Assembly (NCBI GenBank): GCA_019459485.1
Contig: JAIBEZ010000044.1
Location: forward strand, 1-64,000
Source of the DNA: Prolixibacteraceae bacterium
GTDB taxonomy: Bacteria; Bacteroidota; Bacteroidia; Bacteroidales; Prolixibacteraceae
Length of the DNA: 64,000 nucleotides
Direction of reading: 5' to 3'
Below the pieces are notes generated by a model, which ran no database searches, was not told where the DNA came from, and saw nothing but the letters and a program-made list of their open reading frames with translations. Each line of letters opens with the position of its first letter. The first letter of the stretch is position 1. This document shows positions 16,782-25,693 of this stretch, in pieces. The translations under genes were made by a program, and so were the position numbers.

Positions 16782-16791
16782 CCTAAATTTG
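16761..16791 (+). promoter_or_regulatory. Strong Bacteroidota promoter for the XRE-cupin/ligase operon
   Basis: TTTG at 16761-16764, a 19-base spacer, then TAAATTTG at 16784-16791. This is a full match to the TTTG-N19-TAnnTTTG promoter. The -33 box lies inside the end of the preceding coding sequence. Confidence 0.75.
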
Positions 16792-16807
16792 TGCAACACT
16801 CTCTAAA

Positions 16808-17395
16808 ATGACCTTTGATATGACAGCTCAAAAAACCGTTGGTGAAAAAATCAAACAAATTCGCGAAATAAAAAAAGTCAGCCTTGAAGAGTTGGCCGAA
16901 CGGAGCGGAATGGAAATCGCAATGGTGCAGATGATAGAACAGGAAAGGAATATTCCGTCGTTGGCTCCCCTGATTAAAATTGCCCGTGCGTTGGGTGTCC
17001 GCCTTGGTACATTTCTCGACGACAGTAATTCATACGGACCGGTGGTGGTGCGTTCAGGCGAATACCACAAAGGGGTGCGGTTTACCTCGCAAGCAAGCGA
17101 ATCACGTGAACATCTGAATTTCTTCTCACTGGCATTCGACAAAGCCGGAAGAAACATGGAACCATTTATTATTGACATTGAGCCTAGTCTTCAATCAGAC
17201 TATATGCTATCGTCGCACGAGGGTGAAGAATTTATTTATGTGCTTGAAGGTTCGGTTGAAATCAACTACGGAAAAGAAATTTATAAACTGGACAAAGGCG
17301 ACAGCATTTATCTGGATTCAATTGTGCTGCACAATGTACATGCCGGAAACAACCAGTCCGCCAGAATTCTGGCCGTCGTTTACGCTCCATTTTAA
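16808..17395 (+). CDS. XRE-family regulator with C-terminal cupin domain
   Basis: 195 aa. An HTH_XRE domain covers residues ~14-70 (GEKIKQIREIKKVSLEELAERSG) and a cupin beta-barrel ~115-190 (EGEEFIYVLEGSVEI, DSIYLDSIVLHNVHAG). Such proteins bind DNA through the HTH and a small ligand or metal through the cupin. An alternative ATG lies four codons downstream at 16820. It is followed after 25 bases by an acyl-CoA ligase, a frequent pairing that suggests control of that gene. Confidence 0.88.
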   Translation: MTFDMTAQKTVGEKIKQIREIKKVSLEELAERSGMEIAMVQMIEQERNIPSLAPLIKIARALGVRLGTFLDDSNSYGPVVVRSGEYHKGVRFTSQASESREHLNFFSLAFDKAGRNMEPFIIDIEPSLQSDYMLSSHEGEEFIYVLEGSVEINYGKEIYKLDKGDSIYLDSIVLHNVHAGNNQSARILAVVYAPF

Positions 17396-17420
17396 GTTTC
17401 ATTCCTGAAAACCTGATTTC

Positions 17421-19073
17421 ATGCAACTACTTGATTATACGCTGGGCGAATTACTTGAAAAATATGCCATTGAAGCTCCCGACAGGGAATTCATCGTTTA
17501 TACTGACCGGAATTTACGTTTTACTTATTCACAGTTTAACGAAAGGGTTGACCAGCTTGCCAAAGGATTGCTTTACATTGGGGTAGGGCCTGACGATAAA
17601 GTGGGAATCTGGGCAAACAATGTACCCGACTGGCTCACCTTTATGTTTGCCACAGCCAAGATCGGCGCAATACTGGTCACCATCAATACCAGCTATAAAT
17701 CTACCGAGTTGGAGTACCTGCTCAAGGATGCCGACATTCACACCCTTTGTCTTGTGGACGGATTCCGCGACAGCGATTATGTGAACATGATTTTCGACCT
17801 TGTTCCTGAATTAAAAAACAGTCAGCGTGGCAACCTGAAAAGTGAAAAATTACCCGAACTTAAAAATGTAATTTTCATCGGGCCTCAAAAGCACCGAGGA
17901 ATGTACAACACTGCGGAACTCATGCTGCTCGGGAGCCATATCGACGATTTCGAGCTGGAGCAGATCAAAGAAAACATTACCTGCCATGACGTTGTGGGTA
18001 TGCAATATACTTCAGGAACGACCGGCTTCCCCAAAGGTGTGATGCTGACTCACCACAACATTTTAAACAACGGATTTGCCGCTGGCGAATGTATGAAATT
18101 CACCCACAAGGAACGATTATTGGTTTGTGTGCCACTCTTCCATTGTTTCGGCTGCGTACTGGCACTTTGTGCGGTTATTACCCATGGTGCGACAATGGTA
18201 ATGGTTGAAAATTTCGATCCGCTGATGGTATTGGCTTCCGTAGAAAAGGAAAAATGTACCGCTTTGCATGGAGTACCAACCATGTTTATTGCTGAATTGA
18301 ACCACCCGATGTTCAGCATGTTCGATCTGAGTTCGCTGCGTACCGGAATCATGGCTGGCTCACTCTGCCCCATCGAAACCATGAACCAGGTGATGCAAAA
18401 AATGAATATGAAGGACGTTATCATCGTGTATGGATTAACCGAAACTTCGCCCGGAATGACTGCCACCAGAACCCATAATTCTCCTGAAGTTCGGGCAACC
18501 ACGGTAGGTTTTGAATTCCCCAATGTGGAAGTTAAAATAGTAAATCCTGAAACGGGAGTGGAGTGTCCGGTGGGAGAGCAGGGCGAAATCTGCTGCCGTG
18601 GTTACAACCTGATGAAAGGCTATTACAAAAATCCGGAGGCAACGGCCAAAGTAATCGACAAAGATGGCTGGCTGCATTCGGGCGATATTGCAGTAAAGAC
18701 AACCGATGGATTCTACCGCATCACCGGTCGCATAAAAGACATGATTATCCGTGGCGGAGAAAATATCTATCCGCGGGAAATAGAGAACTTTATATACAAC
18801 ATGCCTGAAGTGGAAGCCGTTGAAGTAGTGGGCGTTCCGAGCAAAAAATACGGCGAACAGGTCGGCGCGTTTATCAAACTTAAGACAGGTCAGGAATTGA
18901 CAGAAGAAGCCGTTCAGGAATTCTGCCGGGGTAAAATTGCGCGGTATAAAATTCCGCAGTATATTTTCTTTGTTGATGAATTTCCGATGACCGCCAGCGG
19001 GAAAATACAGAAATACAAACTTCGGGAATTAAGCCTCGAATTGCTTGCAAACAAGGGGATTGAGGTGATTTAG
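17421..19073 (+). CDS. AMP-forming acyl-CoA synthetase (FadD-like)
   Basis: 550-aa ANL-superfamily enzyme that activates a carboxylic acid to acyl-AMP and then acyl-CoA. Motifs: P-loop [11 protein letters not shown] (~194-204), VYGLTETSP (~336), [29 protein letters not shown] hinge and the catalytic C-terminal lysine in TASGKIQK. The length and sequence fit medium/long-chain fatty acid or related ligases; the substrate cannot be told from sequence alone. Probably in an operon with the upstream XRE-cupin regulator. Confidence 0.9.
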   Translation: MQLLDYTLGELLEKYAIEAPDREFIVYTDRNLRFTYSQFNERVDQLAKGLLYIGVGPDDKVGIWANNVPDWLTFMFATAKIGAILVTINTSYKSTELEYLLKDADIHTLCLVDGFRDSDYVNMIFDLVPELKNSQRGNLKSEKLPELKNVIFIGPQKHRGMYNTAELMLLGSHIDDFELEQIKENITCHDVVGMQYTSGTTGFPKGVMLTHHNILNNGFAAGECMKFTHKERLLVCVPLFHCFGCVLALCAVITHGATMVMVENFDPLMVLASVEKEKCTALHGVPTMFIAELNHPMFSMFDLSSLRTGIMAGSLCPIETMNQVMQKMNMKDVIIVYGLTETSPGMTATRTHNSPEVRATTVGFEFPNVEVKIVNPETGVECPVGEQGEICCRGYNLMKGYYKNPEATAKVIDKDGWLHSGDIAVKTTDGFYRITGRIKDMIIRGGENIYPREIENFIYNMPEVEAVEVVGVPSKKYGEQVGAFIKLKTGQELTEEAVQEFCRGKIARYKIPQYIFFVDEFPMTASGKIQKYKLRELSLELLANKGIEVI

Positions 19074-19171
19074 CGCTTCCGGAATTCCTGATTCCATTCG
19101 GTCTTTTCATTCAGAATAACAGATAAAGTATTGAACTCAAAATTTTCTAAACAATCTAAAACAGCAACAAT

Positions 19172-20257
19172 ATGGAACCCGAAATGAGTTTGAAAAACAC
19201 CAAAAATGAAATCCTCTCAGCATACGAGGATGCTTTGAAAAAACTTCAGGCTCAAAAAACTTCAGAGCCTAAACAGGTGCAGGAAGAAAAACGGCAACAG
19301 GAAGTCATCAAAAAGGCTTCGGACAATACCAACGAAGGAATTGTAACGGGCATTACCACACTCAAATTAAATGTTGCCAAAGAACTGGATAAGCTGAGCG
19401 AGCAATTGAGCTCAGAATATAAAAAACTGGAAGACATCCAGATGGCCATGCGGCTTGAAAAACAAAATCTGGAAGAATTGTACCAGGTTACCGCAAATGC
19501 TGATTCGCTGGCAGCCATGCTTCAGGCTCAAAAAGAGCGGAAAGTGCAATTTGAAATTGAAATGACAGAAAAGCGCACTGCATTCGAAGAAAAAATGAAA
19601 GCAGACAAGCTAAATTCTGAAGAAAAAATCAGGAATGAAAATGATGCATTCGAGACTTCGCTGAAAGCCCAAAAAGAAATATGGAAAATTGAACAGTTAA
19701 AATGGACAGATCAACAAAAGGAACTGAAAGAAAAAACCGAAAAAGAACGGAAACGCGAAGAGGAGGAATATGCTTATGCGCTTAAACTAACAAGAAAAAA
19801 GGACAACGACCTTTACGAAGAAAAAAAAGCCAGTCAGGAAAAAGAATTGGCCGAAAAGAAAAAAATATTTGACCTGGAAATTGCCCAACGCGAAGCCCAG
19901 GTCGTTGCTGCCGAAAATGAGCTTAAAGAATTGAGAACAAAAAATGCAGCTTTCCCTGCTGAAATTGAGAAGGCTGTTGCTACGGCTGTCAAATTGGCTA
20001 CTGAAAAGCTTCAATCCGAATTCAGGTTCGAAAAAGAACTTAACGCAAAACAGACTGAAGGCGAGCTTAAACTCAAAGAACAGACCATCGAAACACTGAA
20101 AAGCAAAATTAAAGACATGGAAGCTTTGGTGAACGAAGCTTCGAAAAAAGCTACGACCGCTGAAATCAGCGTAAAAGATATCGCCATGAAAGCGATTGAA
20201 AGTTCAGGAAAAATGCAACTTATAAGCAACCCGAGGGAGAGTTCGGGCAAAGAATAA
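19172..20257 (+). CDS. Coiled-coil protein, unknown function
   Basis: 361 aa, nearly all alpha-helical and dominated by Lys/Glu/Ala heptads from residue ~60 to ~335; no signal peptide or membrane segment, so cytoplasmic. No catalytic motif is visible. MEPEM and an internal Met (residue 5) are both possible starts. It has its own bidirectional terminator downstream. Could be structural or scaffolding; no function assigned. Confidence 0.7.
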   Translation: MEPEMSLKNTKNEILSAYEDALKKLQAQKTSEPKQVQEEKRQQEVIKKASDNTNEGIVTGITTLKLNVAKELDKLSEQLSSEYKKLEDIQMAMRLEKQNLEELYQVTANADSLAAMLQAQKERKVQFEIEMTEKRTAFEEKMKADKLNSEEKIRNENDAFETSLKAQKEIWKIEQLKWTDQQKELKEKTEKERKREEEEYAYALKLTRKKDNDLYEEKKASQEKELAEKKKIFDLEIAQREAQVVAAENELKELRTKNAAFPAEIEKAVATAVKLATEKLQSEFRFEKELNAKQTEGELKLKEQTIETLKSKIKDMEALVNEASKKATTAEISVKDIAMKAIESSGKMQLISNPRESSGKE

Positions 20258-20325
20258 AGAAAAACCAAACTTACCGGCTTTAAAGGATGAATTTCGAAAA
20301 GCAGGTTTGGTGGAATAAAATTCAT

Positions 20326-20361
20326 AAAAAAAGTCCGAAGCGTCATGCTCCGGACTTTTTT
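20326..20361. terminator. Bidirectional terminator between convergent genes
   Basis: AAAAAAAGTCCG and CGGACTTTTTT arms enclose a short loop; lies between the coiled-coil gene (+) and the Gfo/Idh/MocA gene (-). Confidence 0.8.
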
Positions 20362-20379
20362 ATGGTTTAACAACCCAAA

Positions 20380-21822
20380 TTACATTTTATAATACTGCTC
20401 CCAGCCTTTGCGTGGCGGAGCTCCAACCAACATCTGATTTGCCAGCTTATTGTTGGTAATCTGTTTGGTTTCGCGGTCGAAAACAATTTTGGTATTCAGT
20501 TGCTGGGCCAAAACGCCCAGGTTGAAAACCTGACTCAAAGGACCTGCGATTTCAAACGGTGAACGGGTTTTCTCTTCGCCTTTTACTGCGTTCAGGAAGT
20601 TCGCATAATGGTTCGAAGGACTCACGGGAACTTCAGGTAATTTCGATTCCATTTCTTTGGCCTTTTCAGCAGGAATGATAGATAGGGTGGAACCATGTGA
20701 TCCGCCTTTGAAAATCAGGTCTTTGCTGTAAATTTCCTTGCCGGGATTCAATTTGGCAGGTTGTATTTTACCAACGCTTGTTGGCGGAATATTCGGATCA
20801 AGTTCAGAAGTACCAAATCCTTCGGGAACCTGCGGAATATTGTTTACACCATCGTGCCACATAATTTCAAGCGGCGGCATGTTGCCACGTTTCGGAAATT
20901 TAAACGACAGCGTTGACGACATCGGGAAAAAGAATGGATTGTGACCTTCGAGTTTCACCGGATCAACTTCGTAAGGCAATCCCAGATTCAGGAATTCATG
21001 GGCAGTATCGATAATGTGAGCGCCCCAGTCGCCCAATGCGCCCATGCCGAAATCGTACCAGCAGCGCCATTGTCCGTTGATAAAGTCTTTGTTGTAGTCG
21101 TGCTCTTTAACGGCCATCAGCCAGGTATCCCAGTCCAGTGTTTCCGGAATTGGTTCTGCATTTGGAAATTTGGTCATTTTTGTATCCCATCCGTGCCAGC
21201 GACGGGCCGAATTCATATGGGCGGTAATCGCAGTCACATCTTTAATAATTCCGGCTTCGGTCCATGCTTTAAACTGAAAGTAATTACCTTCCGAATGGCC
21301 CTGATTTCCCATTTGGGTAACCACCTTGTATTTTTGGGCGCCTTTAATCATCAGTTCAACTTCGTTGAAAGTGCGACCCATTGGTTTTTCAACATAAACA
21401 GGTTTGCCCAAACTCATGGCCAGCATGGTAATCGGGAAGTGTGAATGATCGGGAACGCCTACCAAAACGGCATCAATCTGACTGGCCATTTTATCAAACA
21501 TTTTCCTGAAATCCTGAAAGCGTGGCACATCAGGAAATTTCTCGAGTGCTTTCAATGTATGCGGCGCGCCCATGTCGGTATCGCAAAGGGCTACGATGTT
21601 ACACAATCCGGTATTGTACATTGAATTAATATCCGATCCACCCTGATTACCGATGCCGATGCAGGCAAGGTTTACACGTTCATTTGCAGCGGCTAACCCG
21701 GCAGTTGGGGCAGTAACGCCCGACATGGCTTTGGTTAGAATGGTAGGAAATACCATCATGGATGATAAGGCAGCAGCCTGTTTCAGAAACAACCTGCGTG
21801 AAGCTTCATTGTGTTTTGTCAT
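20380..21822 (-). CDS. Gfo/Idh/MocA-family oxidoreductase, Tat-exported
   Basis: 480 aa. A Tat-type leader (SRRLFLKQAAAL, residues 8-19) directs export of the folded, cofactor-loaded enzyme. The Rossmann dinucleotide-binding domain shows GIGNQGG and the family motif VEKPMGRT, followed by a long C-terminal alpha/beta domain with Trp-rich segments. Exported members often act on sugars or glycosides in polysaccharide breakdown. It lies downstream of the GH51 gene with a 212-bp gap, so it may be a separate unit of the same sugar locus. The substrate is unknown. Confidence 0.85.
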   Translation of the reverse strand: MTKHNEASRRLFLKQAAALSSMMVFPTILTKAMSGVTAPTAGLAAANERVNLACIGIGNQGGSDINSMYNTGLCNIVALCDTDMGAPHTLKALEKFPDVPRFQDFRKMFDKMASQIDAVLVGVPDHSHFPITMLAMSLGKPVYVEKPMGRTFNEVELMIKGAQKYKVVTQMGNQGHSEGNYFQFKAWTEAGIIKDVTAITAHMNSARRWHGWDTKMTKFPNAEPIPETLDWDTWLMAVKEHDYNKDFINGQWRCWYDFGMGALGDWGAHIIDTAHEFLNLGLPYEVDPVKLEGHNPFFFPMSSTLSFKFPKRGNMPPLEIMWHDGVNNIPQVPEGFGTSELDPNIPPTSVGKIQPAKLNPGKEIYSKDLIFKGGSHGSTLSIIPAEKAKEMESKLPEVPVSPSNHYANFLNAVKGEEKTRSPFEIAGPLSQVFNLGVLAQQLNTKIVFDRETKQITNNKLANQMLVGAPPRKGWEQYYKM

Positions 21823-22034
21823 GAATAAATTTTATTAGTTGGTTTTCGAATTGTATGGCAATTGCTGGTAAAAGTAAAAAAAAACAGTTGAAAGCAATTG
21901 AAAACAATTGTTTAAGTCGTCGCAATTTATAAGTTGCAAATTGTAACTTACAAATTGTAACTTAATTTTGAGGTAAAAAGGTCATGGGTACAAAACAATT
22001 TGAGAATCAATTTCCTGTATTCATTTATATATGC
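21823..22034. promoter_or_regulatory. Upstream region of the oxidoreductase with short repeats
   Basis: AT-rich leader holding a CAATTG-rich stretch (21880-21912) and two copies of CAAATTGTAACTTA near 21934-21964. These are plausible operator sites, but no factor is identifiable. Confidence 0.3.
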
Positions 22035-23999
22035 CTATTTCTTCAGCGGAATCCTTGTAACAGTCAACGAATTAGCATCCAGATTAAAAACCATTTTCTT
22101 TCCTGAAATTTTCAGCTTTCGTTCAACCGGAGCGACCGTTTCAGGTTTTCCGACTCGGTTGTAAGCAGTCAAATCTTCATTTGTCAATACCTGAAGATTG
22201 ATTTCACTGGCCGATATTTTACGCCCTTCCAAAGACAGATTCAGGCTTGCAGGTTTCCTGGCGACATTCACCAATTTTACAACAAGCTCCGAAGTTTTTG
22301 AGTCGATGGTTGCGCTTGCATACAAACTATCCTGACCTGTCAAAGCTTTCCCGTCAACCAAAGCCGAAACGACATCGGTTCCTGCATTGGTCGAAAACAT
22401 CTTCTGCACGTAATAATTGGGAGTTGCCACCACGTTTTCGTTATCAAACCAAATCAAATCGGGGCGCCACTGCCATGCATTCACATTTCCGAAAAGCGGC
22501 GCGTATGATGCAAGATGCACCACATCTGCATTGCGTTCCAGTCCGGTCATAAATGCAGCTTCGGCAAGTGCGCTTTTCCATGTATTGCGCGACTCGGCAT
22601 CTTTCCCCTCCTTATCGTGGGCAGCGTATTCACCTGCAAATACTTTCGGCCCTTTGCGGTCGTACGAATCGTAACGTGCAGCATTTTGCAAAAACCAATC
22701 CGGACTGCGGTAATAATGTTCGTCCACCAGTTTTACATCCAGATTGCGCATCTCTGTCCACAGGTAATCAAAATCCTTTCCGTCAGGCGAAGGACCTGAT
22801 CCTCCCACAAAAATGATTTCAGGATGTTTTTCGTGCAAAACTTTCAGGAATATTTTTAACCGATCGACATATTGAGTTCCCCATTGTTCGTTTCCAACGC
22901 CTACCATTTTCATATTGAATGGTGCCGGATGTCCCATATCGGCACGAAGTTTCCCCCATTTGGTGGTGGTTGCTCCGTTAGCAAATTCTATCAAGTCAAG
23001 TACATCCTGAATATATGGATCGAGTGCATCCAGCGGAACCAATTCGCAGGAGTTAAACTGACAGGCCATTCCGCAGTTCAGAATTGGCAGCGGCTCGGCA
23101 CCGATGTCTTCCGAAAGCAAAAAGTATTCGTAAAATCCAAGTCCGTACGACTGAAAATAATCGGGGGCATTCCGGTGTGCAAATTCGGTATTCCAGCGAT
23201 TGACAATCATCTGGCGATCTTCAACATTGCCTACAGTTTTCTTCCACTGGTAGCGGGTTTCGAGCTCATGTCCTTCAACAATACAACCGCCAGGAAATCG
23301 CAGAAAGCCGGGTTTCAAGTCGGCCAGTTTTTGTACCATATCGGCACGCAATCCATTCTTGCGCTTATTCCAGGTATTTTCAGGAAACAGCGAAACCATG
23401 TCGATTTCGAGCACGCCTTTTCCTGAAAGTGTTACCCGCAGGCTGGCTTTTGCATCGCTGGCCGAACAGGTAAGTTTCTCCTCGTATTTTTTCAATTCTC
23501 CCGAAAAGTTTTTCACCTCTGTTTTGCCGATCACCACACCTGTTGAATCAAGTAGTTCAACTTTAAGGGTTGAAACGCCTTCGCTTTGGCGTGCAAATAC
23601 CGAAAACAGGTAATTCTCACCAGCCTTTACACCCATTCCGCGGAAACCTTCGTTAACCAAACCAAGTTCTTTTCCCTGAAGTGATTCAAGCCTCAGAAAG
23701 CGTGGATTATTTTCATTTTGACTATTGATGATCTGGAACTGACCGACGTATTCTTCGCCAAATTTCTTCCATCCCATTAGCGGTTTATAGAATTCGAACG
23801 ATCGGTTTTTTACCAGTTCGGCATAAATACCACCATCGGCGGCAAAATTAATGTCTTCGAAAAACAGTCCCCACATGTTTGGCTGAATCGGGGCAATTGA
23901 TGTTTTGGCATTTACAACCAATGTTTTTGATTGTGCTTTTACTCCGGTTACTCCGGCAAAAATCAGGCACATCAGGAAAAAGGAGAGTTTTAGTTTCAT
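22035..23999 (-). CDS. GH51 alpha-L-arabinofuranosidase, secreted
   Basis: About 654 aa. Signal peptide MKLKLSFFLMCLIFAGVTG...; a carbohydrate-binding-like beta domain (~100-210); then the GH51 TIM barrel with acid/base Glu in GVGNEQWG (~residue 370) and nucleophile Glu in AGEYAAHD (~457); C-terminal beta domain. It hydrolyses terminal alpha-L-arabinofuranosyl residues from arabinan, arabinoxylan or arabinogalactan. The frame extends upstream to an ATG at 24056, but that would include the DNA of a TATATTTG promoter box, and the ATG at 23999 gives a proper signal peptide. Confidence 0.92.
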   Translation of the reverse strand: MKLKLSFFLMCLIFAGVTGVKAQSKTLVVNAKTSIAPIQPNMWGLFFEDINFAADGGIYAELVKNRSFEFYKPLMGWKKFGEEYVGQFQIINSQNENNPRFLRLESLQGKELGLVNEGFRGMGVKAGENYLFSVFARQSEGVSTLKVELLDSTGVVIGKTEVKNFSGELKKYEEKLTCSASDAKASLRVTLSGKGVLEIDMVSLFPENTWNKRKNGLRADMVQKLADLKPGFLRFPGGCIVEGHELETRYQWKKTVGNVEDRQMIVNRWNTEFAHRNAPDYFQSYGLGFYEYFLLSEDIGAEPLPILNCGMACQFNSCELVPLDALDPYIQDVLDLIEFANGATTTKWGKLRADMGHPAPFNMKMVGVGNEQWGTQYVDRLKIFLKVLHEKHPEIIFVGGSGPSPDGKDFDYLWTEMRNLDVKLVDEHYYRSPDWFLQNAARYDSYDRKGPKVFAGEYAAHDKEGKDAESRNTWKSALAEAAFMTGLERNADVVHLASYAPLFGNVNAWQWRPDLIWFDNENVVATPNYYVQKMFSTNAGTDVVSALVDGKALTGQDSLYASATIDSKTSELVVKLVNVARKPASLNLSLEGRKISASEINLQVLTNEDLTAYNRVGKPETVAPVERKLKISGKKMVFNLDANSLTVTRIPLKK

Positions 24000-24032
24000 A
24001 TCTAGTCGGCTAATTCGGTTAATATTGAAATA

Positions 24033-24040
24033 CAAATATA
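24033..24040 (-). promoter_or_regulatory. GH51 promoter -7 box
   Basis: TATATTTG on the minus strand, 33 bases upstream of ATG 23999. A CAAA (TTTG on the minus strand) at 24064-24067 may be the -33 box, though the 23-base spacing is long. Supports independent GH51 transcription and the shorter start. Confidence 0.5.
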
Positions 24041-24087
24041 ATGGTATAATATACACTTAAAAACAAATTGTGATCATCCCGAAAAAA

Positions 24088-24115
24088 AAGCGGCTTCCCC
24101 TCTGGAAAGCCGCTT
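24088..24115 (-). terminator. Terminator after the SusD gene
   Basis: AAGCGGCTT / AAGCCGCTT 9-bp stem, 10-base loop, followed on the minus strand by a T-run; separates susCD from GH51. Confidence 0.8.
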
Positions 24116-24140
24116 GGATTATTCGCAATAAACCGCTGGA

Positions 24141-25673
24141 TTAATATCCAGGATTTTGGGTTAAGTTAGGATTGGCATCCATTGCTCTACGCGGGATTGG
24201 AAAAATGAGACATTTTGAAGGTGTAACACTTTTCCAATCTGGAATTGCGTTAAGGAAAGTTCCAAAACGAATCATATCCTGACGCGAACTAATTTCCCAT
24301 GCAAGTTCGTATCTTCTTTCCTTGTAAACATCGTCAAGAGTCACTGTAGTTTTAAGTTTCGAAGGATCATCAAAAGCCCTTTTCCTGATAACGTTTACCA
24401 AACGGGTTGCTTCTGCAATATCACCACCTGCGCGAACCAATGCCTCTGCTTTCATCAGGTAAACATCAGCAAGCCTGAAGATCGCCATATCATTTTCGGC
24501 ATCACCATTCTGTCCACTTTCAAATTCCCATTTCCAGCAGCGTGCGCCGTCTTCCTGTTCGGTTTGGCCCCAACCATCGGCGTCGAAACCATATTTCATG
24601 GTAACATCAACAGTATGAATAAGTGGACGGCCATGTGCAGTTACATAAGTTAGTCCCGTAGCCGGATCTTTCATTTCACCTGTGAGGAACGACCATCCAA
24701 CGCGTTTGTCGTCAGGATCATAAGCTTTTACGAAGTCTGGCATGGCACAAATTCCATTCCAGGTTCCAATTTTCAGACCCAACGAAGGTGCAGCCAGGTA
24801 GTGTAGCGTGCGTTGTGCAAGATGATTGCCACCATCACTGGTACTGAATACGATCGGGAATATAATTTCCTGAGAGTTTTGGTTTTTAACGATAAAACTC
24901 TGTTTGAAGCTTGGCTCAATAAGATAAGGAAGTTTGATTACTTCATTGGCGGCGTCAACACATTCCTGCCATTTAGCGCCTCCGGCAGGATTCCAGACCA
25001 TTGCATTCAGATACATTTTTGCCAGCATGGTATAAACTACTCCTTTGGTGATTTTTCCATAGCTTGAAGCAGAAACATCAGCTCTAACAATATCTTTAAT
25101 TGCATTCAGTTCGGCAAGAACAAACGTGTAAACTTCTGTTCTTGAACTGGTTTTTGGTAATTCTTTATCGTTAAAGTCAGTCACAACGGGTACGTTTCCG
25201 TAATAATCGAGCAACATGTAATACCAAAATGCACGGACTCCCCTGATTTCTGCAATAATCTGCTCTTTATTTTCAATTGCCGGATTTTCGTTGATCATTG
25301 CATAAATCTTGTTGCATTGTGTAATAGCAGAAACTGCGGAATTGTATGAGTCAACAACCAGGCTGGTAGAAGGTGTCCAGGTGTGAAAGCGCAATTCCTT
25401 GAATTGTCCACCATCCCACCAGTCACCACCTTTACGGGTTGGAGTGATTGCCATATCAGAAGAACATTCGCTGAGCAGGAAATAATTGCCTGGGAAGACA
25501 TTTTTTAAAGTTCTGTATATTGGAGCGATCAATGAGTTGACCTCTTTTGTGTTTTTTCCAAATTGGTCAACCGGGAGCTTGTCGAAAACCTCTTCATCGA
25601 GGTTTGTGCAACCCGGAAACCCAAGCGTTGCTATGGCGACAGCTATGAAAATGAATATTTTAATTTTTTTCAT
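24141..25673 (-). CDS. SusD/RagB-family outer-membrane lipoprotein
   Basis: 510 aa. Lipobox GFPGC (Cys near residue 22) anchors it to the outer-membrane surface. A TPR-like helical N-terminal half and the SusD C-terminal region (RLADVYLMKAEALVRAGG, VIRKRAF, YKERRYELAWE) are intact. SusD proteins bind the glycan and lid the SusC channel. The gene starts 20 bases after the SusC stop codon, so they are co-transcribed. With the GH51 downstream, an arabinose-containing glycan is the likely substrate. Confidence 0.95.
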   Translation of the reverse strand: MKKIKIFIFIAVAIATLGFPGCTNLDEEVFDKLPVDQFGKNTKEVNSLIAPIYRTLKNVFPGNYFLLSECSSDMAITPTRKGGDWWDGGQFKELRFHTWTPSTSLVVDSYNSAVSAITQCNKIYAMINENPAIENKEQIIAEIRGVRAFWYYMLLDYYGNVPVVTDFNDKELPKTSSRTEVYTFVLAELNAIKDIVRADVSASSYGKITKGVVYTMLAKMYLNAMVWNPAGGAKWQECVDAANEVIKLPYLIEPSFKQSFIVKNQNSQEIIFPIVFSTSDGGNHLAQRTLHYLAAPSLGLKIGTWNGICAMPDFVKAYDPDDKRVGWSFLTGEMKDPATGLTYVTAHGRPLIHTVDVTMKYGFDADGWGQTEQEDGARCWKWEFESGQNGDAENDMAIFRLADVYLMKAEALVRAGGDIAEATRLVNVIRKRAFDDPSKLKTTVTLDDVYKERRYELAWEISSRQDMIRFGTFLNAIPDWKSVTPSKCLIFPIPRRAMDANPNLTQNPGY

Positions 25674-25693
25674 GTTGTATTAATTTTAAGATG

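Noticed and set aside
22035-24056. Longest form of the GH51 gene (start 24056)
   Set aside because: It would place a TATATTTG promoter box inside the coding sequence and bury the signal peptide; the start at 23999 fits better.
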